Source of the DNA: JAMCRM01 sp035561075
Lineage (GTDB): Bacteria; Acidobacteriota; Terriglobia; Bryobacterales; Bryobacteraceae
DNA length: 64,000 nucleotides
Direction of reading: 5' to 3'
Assembly: GCA_035561075.1 (NCBI GenBank)
Contig: DATMYF010000022.1
Coordinates: 14,358 to 78,357 of the forward strand
The translations under genes were made by a program, and so were the position numbers. Below the pieces are notes generated by a model. It made no database searches, was not told the origin of the DNA, and saw nothing but the letters and a program-made list of their open reading frames with translations. Positions 1 through 8,901 of this stretch are shown here, in pieces; position 1 is the first letter of the stretch, and each line of letters begins with the position of its first letter.

Positions 1-1
1 T

Positions 2-376
2 GTGGACGATGGAGAGATCACAGCGCTGCAAGCGGTAGTGCGGTCCGGGCTCCCGCTGGCGCCTTGTGAGTTTCTGCAAATGGGCGAACGCGTCCGGATC
101 CGTTCCGGGGCACTCGCGGGTGTGGAAGGCATTCTGGTGGATGTTCGCAAGCACCACCGCATTGTTGTGTCGGTCTCGCTGTTGCGGAGGTCGGTAGCCG
201 TCGAACTCGACAGGGAAGCGGTGGCTTCTGTCAACGCCGCACCTGCCCGCGATTCGGCGCTGCTACGGCCGCGAGCGGCGGCGGCGGGCGGCTTGTTAGC
301 CGTGCCGTTCCTCACGCCGTTAGTGGCAGGTATTTGGAAGTCGTGCGGCACATTAGTGCTCCGCACTTTGGGTTAG
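2..376 (+). CDS. NusG/UpxY-like transcription antiterminator, C-terminal part (5' truncated by window)
   Basis: The frame is open at the left edge of the window, so the N-terminal NGN domain, if present, lies upstream. The visible 124 residues contain a KOW-type segment (motif MGERVRIRSGALAGVEG, about residues 27-43), the ribosome/Rho-contacting module of NusG paralogues. It is followed by an alanine-rich tail unlike a housekeeping NusG. Specialised NusG paralogues (UpxY, RfaH, LoaP) commonly stand first in capsule or exopolysaccharide operons and allow transcription through tens of kilobases. The 29-gene co-directional cluster that follows fits this role. The GTG at position 2 should not be taken as the true start. 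The KOW assignment is fairly firm; the antiterminator role is inferred from context. Confidence 0.7.
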   Translation: MDDGEITALQAVVRSGLPLAPCEFLQMGERVRIRSGALAGVEGILVDVRKHHRIVVSVSLLRRSVAVELDREAVASVNAAPARDSALLRPRAAAAGGLLAVPFLTPLVAGIWKSCGTLVLRTLG

Positions 377-384
377 GTCAATAT

Positions 385-1428
385 ATGCGAGTTCTAATAA
401 CAACGTACTGCATCATCGTTGCTGCCAGCACCTTCGGTCTGTTCGCACAAACTAACACCGGAGGTGCGCCGGCGTCGGCGCCTGGGTCTGTTCCGGCGCC
501 TGTATCCGTGTCCACGCCCGGTTCTGCGCCCGCCCCCGGTTCCGCATCCGCGCCCGGATCCTACGTCCTCGGCGCCGGGGATCAGGTGAGTGTCTGGGTG
601 GCGGACTCGGAGGAATTGTCAAGCCGTCCGCTGCGCGTGGATCACGCGGGGACGATTCGGGTGCCGCTGGTGGGGCAAATGGAAGTCGCCGGGCTCAGCA
701 CAGCGCAGGTGGAGGCGGAACTATCGCAGCGGCTGAGCCGGTACATGAAGAAACCGCAGGTCACGGTAAATGTCACGGAGTACCGCAGCCAGCCGGTTTC
801 GGTAATGGGGGCGGTGCACACGCCCGGCGTGCAGCAGTTGCAGGGCCATCGAACGCTCATGGAATTGCTCTCCATGGCGGGCGGGGTTACGCAGGATGCG
901 GGCGCCGTGGCACGGGTGACTCGGCAGGCCGTCTGGGGCCCCATTCCACTGCCGGGCGCGAAGACCGATCCGAGCGGGCAGTTCAGTGTAGCCGAGGTAA
1001 ACCTGAGATCACTGATGACGGCCGAGGCGCCGGAGTCCAACATTGCGATCCGGCCCAACGATGTGATCACGGTGCCGCGGGCGCAGATGATTTACGTGAT
1101 CGGCGAAGTGGGCCGCTCGGGCGGCTTCCTGCTGAACGACCGCAAGGATATGTCCACCCTGCAGGCCCTGTCCATGGCCGGCGGGCTGCTGAAGACGGCG
1201 TCGCCAAAGAAGGCGAAGGTCCTGAGAATGCAGCCCAATGGGGAGCGGGCCGAAGTCGCAGTGGACCTCCGGAAAGTGCTGGACGGAAAGGTCAAGGACG
1301 TAGCGCTCAACGCTGACGACATTCTATTCGTCCCGAGCAGCACATCCAAACGGGCGGCTATCCGGGCCGCGGAGGCTATCGTGCAGACTGCCACCGGTGT
1401 GGTGATCTGGCGCGGCGGCCAACTCTGA
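385..1428 (+). CDS. Wza-like polysaccharide export protein (Poly_export/SLBB)
   Basis: Outer-membrane/periplasmic polysaccharide export protein of about 347 residues. A signal peptide (MRVLITTYC...GLFAQ) is followed by a Pro/Ala/Ser-rich linker of about 35 residues. The Poly_export domain begins at YVLGAGDQVSVWV. Two SLBB-type segments follow, recognisable by VMGAVHTPGV and VIGEVGRSGGF, each followed by a repeated LSMAGG motif. The ATG at 385 is chosen because it places the signal peptide at the N-terminus; an in-frame TTG at 334 would add 17 residues before it. Only a weak AGG lies 7 bases upstream. It forms the export pair with the Wzc-like gene downstream (7-base gap). There is no lipobox, so a lipoprotein form as in E. 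coli Wza is not supported. Confidence 0.88.
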   Translation: MRVLITTYCIIVAASTFGLFAQTNTGGAPASAPGSVPAPVSVSTPGSAPAPGSASAPGSYVLGAGDQVSVWVADSEELSSRPLRVDHAGTIRVPLVGQMEVAGLSTAQVEAELSQRLSRYMKKPQVTVNVTEYRSQPVSVMGAVHTPGVQQLQGHRTLMELLSMAGGVTQDAGAVARVTRQAVWGPIPLPGAKTDPSGQFSVAEVNLRSLMTAEAPESNIAIRPNDVITVPRAQMIYVIGEVGRSGGFLLNDRKDMSTLQALSMAGGLLKTASPKKAKVLRMQPNGERAEVAVDLRKVLDGKVKDVALNADDILFVPSSTSKRAAIRAAEAIVQTATGVVIWRGGQL

Positions 1429-1435
1429 GCAGCCA

Positions 1436-3760
1436 GTGAACAACCGGAGGACTCCCGAGTCGAAAACTATGAAGCCTTTTCTGCCTGAACCTTTGGAAAA
1501 CCGATCCCGTATGCTGGAGCCGGGCGGCCCGGCAAGCCAACGGACGTGGCGCTCTGTGCGTCCGCAAGAAGAAGACGAGAACAGCACGGCAAGCTACTGG
1601 CGCGCACCGTGGCGGGCAAAGTGGCTGGTGGCCGGAATCGCGATTGCCGGCGGCCTGGCCGGGCTTCTTCTGGCCCTGCTGCAGACCCCGGTTTACGAGG
1701 CACGCACTACCATCGAGTTACAGGCCCTGAACGAGAACTACCTGAACCTCAAAGATCTGCAGCCTACGACGCTGGCGGACGCTTCCGACGCGTACACCGA
1801 GACGCAAATCCAAATTCTTTCCAGCGAGGCGCTGGGGGCGCGGACCAGGGCGCAGATTACGCAACAGCTCAACGGCGAGCAGTTTGTGACGCCTCCGGCA
1901 GTGCCGGGCGGCGCCTGGCGAAACGCACTGGCCCGAGGCTCACGGCCGGAGCCGCTGCCCAACGCGTTGGGCGCTATCGCGAACACCCTCAAGGTGCGCG
2001 GATCGGGGTTGAGCCGGGTAATCGAGATTTCGTGCACCTCCCCGCATCCTCAACTGGCGACGGCTTACGCCAACACATTGGTGCGGGAGTTCATGGAGCA
2101 GACTCTGGAGACACGTTGGAACTCCGCCCAGCGCACGGGCGAGTGGCTCACCGGCAAGCTGGGCGATCTGAAGACACGCTTGCAGGAGGCCGACGCCCGG
2201 TTGAACGCGTTCCGCGAATCGGCCGGACTGGTGATCACGTCCGGCGAAGGCGATGCCCTTTCCGAGCAGAAATTGCGGCGCATCGAAGATGAAATCGCAG
2301 TTGCGCGCAGCGACCGCATGAACAAAGAAGCCAAGTACCTGCAGGCCGTCAACAGTCCGCCTGAGACGCTGCCGGAGGTACTGGACAGCGGTGCACTCCG
2401 CGAGTACCAGACAAAGATGGCGGACCTTCGGCGGCAACTCGCCGAGCTCCAGTCCTACCTTCAGCCGGAGCATCCCAAAGTGGAGCGCCTGCAGGTGCAG
2501 CTAGCCGAGCTCAATGCGTCGTACACGCGAGAGCGGGAACACATTCTCAGCCGCATTCGCAATGAGTATGAGACGGCGAAGCGGCGCGAGAGCATGCTGG
2601 ATGGCGCGGGCGTCTCGCTGAGCAGGGTGGCGGCGCAACAGGCTGCCAAGGCAAGCCAGTACAACGTCCTGAAACGCGAAGCGGACAATACGCGACAGTT
2701 GTATGAGTCGATGCTGCAGAAGGTGAAGGAAGCCGGGGTGACAGCGGCGATCCCGGCGAGCAATATCCGGGTGATCGATGCCGCAGCGGTGCCGAGCCGG
2801 CCTGCGAAACCGGATATCAGGCTCAACATGGTACTGGGACTGTGCGGCGGGTTGTTCCTGGGGGTGATGGTCAGTTTCGCGCGGGAGCGCCGGGACCGCA
2901 GCCTGCGGGCGCCTGGCGAGGCATCGTCCTACCTACACCTGCCGGAGCTCGGATTCATCCCGTCGGCACGGCGCGACCCGATCATGGTCAATGGGGCGAA
3001 GTCTCCGTCGAGTCTATTGCTCGGTATGAGCAATGGACAAAACCACTCGGTCGAGCTGGCCGTATGGGACCGGCGCTACTCGCTAATGGCTGAAGCGTAC
3101 CGGGCGACCCTAAGTTCGATCCTGATACCCAGGGCCGATGGCGAAGCCCGCACAGTAGTGTTCGCCAGCGCCCTTCCCCAGGAAGGCAAGACTACGACAG
3201 TGAGCAACATTGGGCTGGCGGTGGCCGAAGCCAGAAAACGCGTCCTGATCATAGACGGCGACCTGCGCGCTCCCCGCCTGCACAACATCTTCGCGGTCCC
3301 GAATACCACCGGACTGAGCGACCTGCTGCGCTCGGAAGTCAGCCTGGCGGCGATGTCGCTCGATGAGTTGACGGTAGCTACGAAGATGCCGAACCTCTTC
3401 GTGCTGCCCGCCGGCCCGAAGTCGCCGGACGCACCCAGCCTGCTGCACTCCGGCCGAATGGCGGAACTACTGGAGCGCCTGCGAGGGGAATTCGACGTCA
3501 TCCTGATCGACACTCCGCCGGTGCTGCAGATTTGCGATGCGCGGCTGTTGGCGCGGGATGCGGACGCGGTGGTGCTGGTATGCCGCGCCGGGCGCACGGC
3601 CAAGGAGCACATCAGCATGGCGGCCGATCGCTTTATCGAAGACGGCCTGCCTGTAGTTGGCGTAGTACTCAACGACTGGGATCCGAAGAACGATACAGCC
3701 TACGGCTCCGCATATTACGGCTACCGCCGTTACGCGGGCAGCTATCAGGGCAATGAATAA
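1436..3760 (+). CDS. Wzc-like polysaccharide copolymerase with BY-type tyrosine kinase
   Basis: Inner-membrane chain-length regulator and autophosphorylating tyrosine kinase, 774 residues. It has a Wzz domain with TM1 near residues 62-85, a long coiled-coil periplasmic region, and TM2 near 463-482. The cytoplasmic kinase follows with Walker A (QEGKTTT, about 582), Walker A' (LIIDGDLR, about 604) and Walker B (VILIDTPPV, about 688). The C-terminus is a tyrosine cluster (AYGSAYYGYRRYAGSYQG), the usual autophosphorylation tail. In this family phosphorylation controls Wzc oligomerisation and polymer export. No cognate Wzb-type phosphatase is visible in the window. The start is uncertain: GTG 1436 is used, but an in-frame ATG at 1469 would remove 11 residues. 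Its last 8 bases overlap the next gene. Confidence 0.9.
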   Translation: MNNRRTPESKTMKPFLPEPLENRSRMLEPGGPASQRTWRSVRPQEEDENSTASYWRAPWRAKWLVAGIAIAGGLAGLLLALLQTPVYEARTTIELQALNENYLNLKDLQPTTLADASDAYTETQIQILSSEALGARTRAQITQQLNGEQFVTPPAVPGGAWRNALARGSRPEPLPNALGAIANTLKVRGSGLSRVIEISCTSPHPQLATAYANTLVREFMEQTLETRWNSAQRTGEWLTGKLGDLKTRLQEADARLNAFRESAGLVITSGEGDALSEQKLRRIEDEIAVARSDRMNKEAKYLQAVNSPPETLPEVLDSGALREYQTKMADLRRQLAELQSYLQPEHPKVERLQVQLAELNASYTREREHILSRIRNEYETAKRRESMLDGAGVSLSRVAAQQAAKASQYNVLKREADNTRQLYESMLQKVKEAGVTAAIPASNIRVIDAAAVPSRPAKPDIRLNMVLGLCGGLFLGVMVSFARERRDRSLRAPGEASSYLHLPELGFIPSARRDPIMVNGAKSPSSLLLGMSNGQNHSVELAVWDRRYSLMAEAYRATLSSILIPRADGEARTVVFASALPQEGKTTTVSNIGLAVAEARKRVLIIDGDLRAPRLHNIFAVPNTTGLSDLLRSEVSLAAMSLDELTVATKMPNLFVLPAGPKSPDAPSLLHSGRMAELLERLRGEFDVILIDTPPVLQICDARLLARDADAVVLVCRAGRTAKEHISMAADRFIEDGLPVVGVVLNDWDPKNDTAYGSAYYGYRRYAGSYQGNE

Positions 3761-5012
3761 CCGCACAAGGGAATGGCGGCGGCCCACGCAGGCCGTGATC
3801 CTCGCCGGGGGGCGCGGCACGCGCATGCGGCCGCTGACCGATACGCGGCCAAAGCCGATGATTGAGTTCCACGGCAAGCCGTTCCTGGCATACACCATCG
3901 AGATGCTGCGGGAGCAGGGCTTCGACCGCGTGCTGCTGCTGCTTGGTTATCTGCCGGACGTCATTCAGGACTACTTCGGCGACGGCAGCAAGTGGGGCAT
4001 AGAAATAAGGTACTCCGTTTCACTACCCGACGATTTGACGGTGAAGCGAATCCAGCTCGCCCTGGATCAAATCGACGACTGCTTCATGCTGCTCTACTGC
4101 GACAACTACTGGCCGCTGCAGATGGATCGTATGTGGGCACGATTCGAAGCTTCCGGCGCGCCCGCGATGGTGACGGTGTATGGCAATAAAGACGGGTACT
4201 CGCGGGACAGCGTCCGGGTAAATGAAGACGGCTGGGTGACTGTGTACGATCGCAGCCGGACAGCTCCGCGGCTGCGCGGCGTGGAAATCAGTTACGCCAT
4301 TCTGACGCGTCCGGTGCTGGAGATGCTGCCCACCGAAGACGCACTCTTCGAGGAGGCAATCTATCCGCGGCTGGCGGCGGAGGGGCGGCTGGCGGGGTGG
4401 GTATCGGATCATCGCTACTACAGCGTGGGGTCGCTCGAACGGCTTCCGCTGACAACCGAATTCTTCGCGCGGCGTCCAGCGATTCTGCTGGATCGCGATG
4501 GGGTGTTGAACCGCAGGCCGGCGCGGGCCTGCTACGTGCGCCGGCCCGAGGAATTCGAATGGTTGCCTGGAGCGCTGGACGGCCTGCGGCTGCTGCGCGA
4601 GCAGGGGTACCGCGTGATCGTCGCCTCGAACCAAGCGGGCGTGGCGAGAGGTGCCATGACCGCGGGAGATCTGGATGAGTTGGAGCGGTGCATCCGGAGT
4701 CAAGCCGAAGTGGCGGGAGGCGGGATCACCGCCTTCTACGATTGCACGCACGACTGGGATGCCGGGTGCGAATGCCGAAAGCCTCGTCCGGGGCTCCTGT
4801 TCCGCGCGCAGCGGGAACACCACCTGGATTTGACGCGCACGCTTTATGTAGGGGACGACGAGCGCGACCGGATGGCAGCCGAGGCCGCCGGATGCAGGTT
4901 CGCGCAGGTCGATGAAAATCGGTCACTGCTGGACATTATTAAAGAAGAGATTCACCGCACAGGGGAGATGAATCGTGAACAAACCAAAGAATGTTCTCAT
5001 AACCGGGCATAA
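3753..5012 (+). CDS. Fused sugar-nucleotidyltransferase / HAD heptose-bisphosphate phosphatase (HddC-GmhB-like)
   Basis: Bifunctional 419-residue protein. The N-terminal half is a GT-A fold sugar-1-phosphate nucleotidyltransferase (AVILAGGRGTRMRPLT with KPM about 14 residues later; acidic metal-site motif YCDNYW). The C-terminal half from about residue 243 is a HAD-IIIA phosphatase of the GmhB type: LLDRDGVLN, then VASNQAG, a cysteine-rich zinc-type segment (CTHDWDAGCECRKP) and the acidic motif VGDDERD. In the GDP-D-glycero-alpha-D-manno-heptose pathway GmhB removes the C7 phosphate and HddC adds GMP. The GHMP kinase at 6525 would supply the C1 phosphate. Fusion of the two steps is unusual but fits this logic. 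GDP specificity is inferred from context. Overlaps Wzc by 8 bases. Confidence 0.85.
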   Translation: MNNRTREWRRPTQAVILAGGRGTRMRPLTDTRPKPMIEFHGKPFLAYTIEMLREQGFDRVLLLLGYLPDVIQDYFGDGSKWGIEIRYSVSLPDDLTVKRIQLALDQIDDCFMLLYCDNYWPLQMDRMWARFEASGAPAMVTVYGNKDGYSRDSVRVNEDGWVTVYDRSRTAPRLRGVEISYAILTRPVLEMLPTEDALFEEAIYPRLAAEGRLAGWVSDHRYYSVGSLERLPLTTEFFARRPAILLDRDGVLNRRPARACYVRRPEEFEWLPGALDGLRLLREQGYRVIVASNQAGVARGAMTAGDLDELERCIRSQAEVAGGGITAFYDCTHDWDAGCECRKPRPGLLFRAQREHHLDLTRTLYVGDDERDRMAAEAAGCRFAQVDENRSLLDIIKEEIHRTGEMNREQTKECSHNRA

Positions 5013-6039
5013 CGGATACGTCGGCTCCGTGATGGCGGCGCGTTTCGCCAAAGCCGGCCACATCGTGCTCGGGCTCGATACCGAATATTACAGCCAATGC
5101 ACGCTAAACCAGAATGAGGAAGGCCCGACAAGCATTCTGAAGGATATCCGCGACGTGGAGCCGCGCGACCTGGAGGGCGTGGACGCGATTGTTCACCTGG
5201 CGGCCCTCAGCAACGACCCGATCGGCAATCTCAACGACGCCTGGACCGAGGACATTAATTTCCGCGCTTCCGTCCGGCTCGCCGAGGCGGCAAAGGCAGC
5301 GGGCGTCTCCCGTTTTTTGTTCTCCTCGTCGTGCATCATGTACGGCATGTCCGAAACAGCGGTGGTGAACGAGAATTCGCCGTTAGACCCGCGCACCACA
5401 TACGCGCGCTCGAAGGTGGAGGCCGAGAGGGCCATTGCCAAACTGGCGGACGAGCGATTCTCGCCGACCTTCCTGCGGAACGGCACGATCTACGGTCTGT
5501 CGCCGCGGATGCGTTTCGACACCGTGCTCAATAACCTGATGGGCGCCGCGGTGACATCGGGCGTTGTGACGGTGCACAGCGACGGGCAACCCTGGCGGCC
5601 GGTGGTGCACGTCGAAGACGTGGCAAGGGCCTTCCTGACGGTGCTCGACGCCCCCCGGCAGGTGGTACACAACCAGGCCTTCAATGTAGGCGCGGCGGAG
5701 ATGAACCAGCAGATCATCCGGCTGGCCGAGATTACAGCGTCCATTGTGCCGAACTGCAAGCTGCAAGTGAAACCCGATCCGGGGGCCGACCAGCGCACCT
5801 ACAAGACCGATTTCACGAAGTTCGCGGTGACGTTCCCGGCGTTTTCGTTCGCTTATTCGCCGCTGTCCGGTGCGCGCCAACTCTACCAGGCGCTGAAGGG
5901 GATCCGATTGACGGCGGAGGAGTTCGCCGACAAGCGGTTTACCCGGCTCAAGTGGCTGCAGTACCTGCTGGAGAGTGGGCGGGTGAACGGCTCTCTTCGC
6001 TGGGCCGAGGTCGCGGTGAGCACGGGAGCGCGCCTGTGA
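4975..6039 (+). CDS. NAD(P)-dependent sugar epimerase/reductase (extended SDR)
   Basis: Extended short-chain dehydrogenase/reductase of 354 residues. The Rossmann motif TGHNGYVGS is at the N-terminus. The Ser/Tyr/Lys catalytic set appears as FSSSCIMYG and TTYARSKVEAE. The C-terminal half is the substrate-binding region (HVEDVARAF, FNVGA). It lies between the heptose guanylyltransferase fusion and an RmlC-like epimerase, so it probably acts on an NDP-sugar, perhaps as a 4-ketoreductase or epimerase on the activated heptose. The start GTG at 4975 has AGGGGAGA 5-13 bases upstream and overlaps the previous gene by 38 bases. The exact reaction cannot be read from sequence. Confidence 0.85.
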   Translation: MNKPKNVLITGHNGYVGSVMAARFAKAGHIVLGLDTEYYSQCTLNQNEEGPTSILKDIRDVEPRDLEGVDAIVHLAALSNDPIGNLNDAWTEDINFRASVRLAEAAKAAGVSRFLFSSSCIMYGMSETAVVNENSPLDPRTTYARSKVEAERAIAKLADERFSPTFLRNGTIYGLSPRMRFDTVLNNLMGAAVTSGVVTVHSDGQPWRPVVHVEDVARAFLTVLDAPRQVVHNQAFNVGAAEMNQQIIRLAEITASIVPNCKLQVKPDPGADQRTYKTDFTKFAVTFPAFSFAYSPLSGARQLYQALKGIRLTAEEFADKRFTRLKWLQYLLESGRVNGSLRWAEVAVSTGARL

Positions 6040-6485
6040 TCGACGGAGTGAAAGTTATCCCGCTCCGGCAGATCGTCGATGAGCGGGGGAAGATCATGCA
6101 CATGATGAAATGCACCGATCCGCATTTCATCCACTTCGGCGAAATCTACTTCTCATGCGCCTGGCCCGGCGTTGTGAAGGCTTGGCACATTCACACGAAG
6201 ATGACCATCAACAACGCGGTGCTTTCCGGCCGGGCCAAGCTGGTGATGTACGACTTGCGGGAGAATTCCCCGACCAAGGGTGAACTGCAGGAGGTTTATA
6301 TGGGCGAGGACAATTACTGCCTCGTCCAGATGCCTCCGGGAATCGCCAACGGCTACAAGGCCTACGGCGACAAGATGGTAATTCTGGCAAATTGCGCGAC
6401 GCATCCCCACGAACCAGAGGAGATGATCCGCATTGACCCATTCAGTTCGGAGATTCCGTACGACTGGCGATTGAAACAGGGTTAG
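6036..6485 (+). CDS. RmlC-like NDP-4-keto-sugar 3,5-epimerase (cupin)
   Basis: Small cupin of 149 residues related to dTDP-4-dehydrorhamnose 3,5-epimerase. Visible features are a His motif at the usual active-site position (VKAWHIHTK), the beta-barrel core (LSGRAKLVMYDLR), and QMPPGIANGYKA, equivalent to the family's PxGxxHG segment. It begins at GTG 6036, inside the stop of the preceding SDR (GTGA overlap), indicating translational coupling. It is shorter than RmlC (about 180 residues) and lacks the canonical C-terminal part, so it may be a related cupin epimerase or isomerase rather than a strict 3,5-epimerase. Context points to modification of a GDP- or NDP-linked sugar. Confidence 0.75.
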   Translation: MIDGVKVIPLRQIVDERGKIMHMMKCTDPHFIHFGEIYFSCAWPGVVKAWHIHTKMTINNAVLSGRAKLVMYDLRENSPTKGELQEVYMGEDNYCLVQMPPGIANGYKAYGDKMVILANCATHPHEPEEMIRIDPFSSEIPYDWRLKQG

Positions 6486-6524
6486 CGCCGGCCCGTATGA
6501 AGGTTACTTCTGCCAGGAGATTCC

Positions 6525-7598
6525 ATGCTTAAGACGTCGATCGCGACCGCTTCAACTCAAACGCGAGTAGCTGCTTCCGTGATCTACGAGAACCCGTACG
6601 ATCCCGGAGTGGTAGTAACCCGGACTCCGCTGCGGGTTAGCTTCGCGGGTGGCGGCACCGACCTTGAGGACTTCTACGAGCGTGACTTCGGGGCGGTCTT
6701 CAGCACGGCCATCGACAAGTTTGTCTATGTCACCGTAAAGCGCCACAGCGAGCTGTTCCTGGAACCCGTGCGCATCAACTACTCGAAGACGGAGGAAGTA
6801 AATACAATCCAGGAGATCGAGAACGACATCGCCCGCGAGGCGCTGGAGTTCCTCGAAATCGAGCCTCCGATATACGTGAGCACGGTGGCGGATCTGCCGG
6901 CATCGACCGGACTGGGCGGCTCCAGTTCCTTCGCGGTGGGGCTGCTGCACGCGCTGCACGCCTACAAGGGTGAACGCGTCTCCCCCGGGCAACTGGCGGA
7001 GGAAGCCAGCCAGATAGAAATCCAGCGCCTGAGGCAGCCGATCGGGAAACAAGACCAGTATGCGGCCGCTTTCGGCGGCTTAAACCTGTTCCGCTTCCAG
7101 CCGGGCGGCGCGGTCACAGTGGAGCCGCAGCGAATCTCGAAGGCCGGACTGGAAGACCTGTTCCGAAACCTGATGATGTTCTGGACCGGCATGCAACGCA
7201 ACGCCAGCGCGGTCCTCGAAGGGCAGAAGAAGAATACACCCCAGAAAATCGAGTGCCTGACCGAGCTTCGCGGCCACGCACTTTCCCTGCAGGCGCTGAC
7301 GTGCAACGGTAGCGTAGACACGGCTCGTTTCGGCCGGGTCCTCGACGATTGCTGGCGCATCAAGCGCAGCCTCTCTGAAGGGATCAGCACGAGCCGCATT
7401 GACGACTGGTACCAGCGCGGAATGGAAGCGGGCGCGGAAGGCGGCAAAATTTGTGGTGCGGGCGGTGGCGGCTTTCTGTTGTTCCTGGTAAGACCCGAGC
7501 GGCAGGCGGCGGTACGCGCTGCATTGAGCGATCTGCGGCAAGTGCCGGTGCGTCCGGAAGTACACGGATCGCGTGTATTGCTCCCGTTTCCTCGTTAG
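6525..7598 (+). CDS. hddA: GHMP kinase, probable D-glycero-D-manno-heptose 7-phosphate kinase (HddA-like)
   Basis: 357 residues with the GHMP signature: an N-terminal RTPLRVSFAGGGTDL typical of HddA, the ATP-binding loop LPASTGLGGSSSFAVGL (about residues 124-140), and the C-terminal glycine-rich motif KICGAGGGGF (about 308-317). HddA phosphorylates D-glycero-D-manno-heptose 7-phosphate at C1 in the GDP-heptose pathway. The guanylyltransferase/phosphatase fusion at 3753 provides the next two steps. The isomerase GmhA is not encoded in the window and must come from elsewhere if the pathway runs. Other GHMP sugar kinases, such as fucokinase-like enzymes, are the main alternative. Confidence 0.82.
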   Translation: MLKTSIATASTQTRVAASVIYENPYDPGVVVTRTPLRVSFAGGGTDLEDFYERDFGAVFSTAIDKFVYVTVKRHSELFLEPVRINYSKTEEVNTIQEIENDIAREALEFLEIEPPIYVSTVADLPASTGLGGSSSFAVGLLHALHAYKGERVSPGQLAEEASQIEIQRLRQPIGKQDQYAAAFGGLNLFRFQPGGAVTVEPQRISKAGLEDLFRNLMMFWTGMQRNASAVLEGQKKNTPQKIECLTELRGHALSLQALTCNGSVDTARFGRVLDDCWRIKRSLSEGISTSRIDDWYQRGMEAGAEGGKICGAGGGGFLLFLVRPERQAAVRAALSDLRQVPVRPEVHGSRVLLPFPR

Positions 7599-7642
7599 CG
7601 GGCTCTCCACAATCCATTGCTTAAGGAGAAACGAATCGAACT

Positions 7643-8896
7643 ATGTCCGTACATGCCGAAACGAAATCCGCGGCGTGCCTGGTGTGCGGCGGCCGCTCGC
7701 TGAGCCTCTTTCTCGACCTGGGTGCGACTGCGCTGGCGAACAAATTCCTGAGCTCGGAAGAGCTGGCCTGTCCTGAGCCGACATACCCGTTGCGGGTGGC
7801 GTTCTGCCCGGACTGCACACACGTCCAACTGTTGGACCGCGTGCCCCCGGCGGCCATGTTCGCGAATTACCTGTACGTCTCCTCCGCCTCCGAGACCCTG
7901 AAACGTCACTTCGACGAACTCAGCGCGCTGCTCATCGAGCGGGAGAAACCAGGCCACGGGGATTTGGTTGTCGACATCGGGTGCAACGACGGGACGCTGC
8001 TGGCCGCATTCCGGCGCAATGCTCCGGAGGGTGTTCGCACCCTCGGGGTGGATCCGGCGGAGAACCTCGAGGGCTTCACGCGCGACCTGGGCATTGAGCG
8101 CTACACGGGGCTGTTCACGTCCGACTCAGCCAGGAAAATAAGAGAACGATGGGGGGAAGCAGCGGTGATCACCGCTACCAATACCTTCCCGCACATTCAG
8201 GATCTCCACGATTTTGCCGCGGGTATCACGGAACTACTGGCGCCGAACGGTGTCTTCGTCATCGAGGCGCACTACCTGCCGGATCTGCTGAAGCAGACGG
8301 CCTTCGATACCGTCTACCACGAGCATGTTTCGTACTGGGCGCTGCGGCCGATGATGCGGCTCTTCGAACAGCACGGGCTGCGGGTAATGGACGCGGAGCG
8401 GCTGCCGATTCACCACGGGCAGTTGCGGGTGTACGTGAAGCGCCAGGGTCAAGGCGAGCCGAGCCCAAACGTCGCGGCGCTGCTGGATCGCGAGAGCGCC
8501 GAGGGCCTCGACAGACTGGAGACATATCGGGCTTTTGCACAGAAAGTGGAACGGCTGAAGACGGAACTGCTGGGCAAGCTGGCGGAATTGCAGGCGCAGG
8601 GGAAATCGGTGGTGGGCTACGGTGCGCCGGCCAAGGGCACGACGCTCCTGAATTACCTGGAACTCGGTCCCGCCAACCTGGCGTATATCGTGGACAAGAG
8701 CCGGCTCAAGCAGGGCCTGTTCGTGCCGGGTGTGCGCATCCCGGTAGTACCCACGGAGAGGCTGCTTGAAGATCGTCCGGACTTCGTACTCCTGCTGGCC
8801 TGGAACTTCCAGGAAGAGATCATCGAGCAACAGGTGGAGTACCGGAAATTGGGCGGGCGCTTCATCACACCGGTCCCGGAAGTGAGGGTGGTCTGA
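7643..8896 (+). CDS. Sugar C-methyltransferase (zinc-binding, TylC3/NovU-type)
   Basis: 417-residue SAM-dependent methyltransferase with the three-part layout of NDP-sugar C-methyltransferases. There is an N-terminal zinc-binding region with CLVCG (about 12) and CPDC (about 54). A class I methyltransferase core has motif I VVDIGCNDGTLL (about 109-120). A C-terminal Rossmann-like domain contains VVGYGAPAKGTTLLNY. These enzymes methylate a carbon next to a keto group of an activated sugar, giving branched sugars. This fits the neighbouring epimerase/reductase genes. The same architecture is shared by a broad family, so the methylated position is unknown. Confidence 0.85.
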   Translation: MSVHAETKSAACLVCGGRSLSLFLDLGATALANKFLSSEELACPEPTYPLRVAFCPDCTHVQLLDRVPPAAMFANYLYVSSASETLKRHFDELSALLIEREKPGHGDLVVDIGCNDGTLLAAFRRNAPEGVRTLGVDPAENLEGFTRDLGIERYTGLFTSDSARKIRERWGEAAVITATNTFPHIQDLHDFAAGITELLAPNGVFVIEAHYLPDLLKQTAFDTVYHEHVSYWALRPMMRLFEQHGLRVMDAERLPIHHGQLRVYVKRQGQGEPSPNVAALLDRESAEGLDRLETYRAFAQKVERLKTELLGKLAELQAQGKSVVGYGAPAKGTTLLNYLELGPANLAYIVDKSRLKQGLFVPGVRIPVVPTERLLEDRPDFVLLLAWNFQEEIIEQQVEYRKLGGRFITPVPEVRVV

Positions 8897-8901
8897 GCGG
8901 G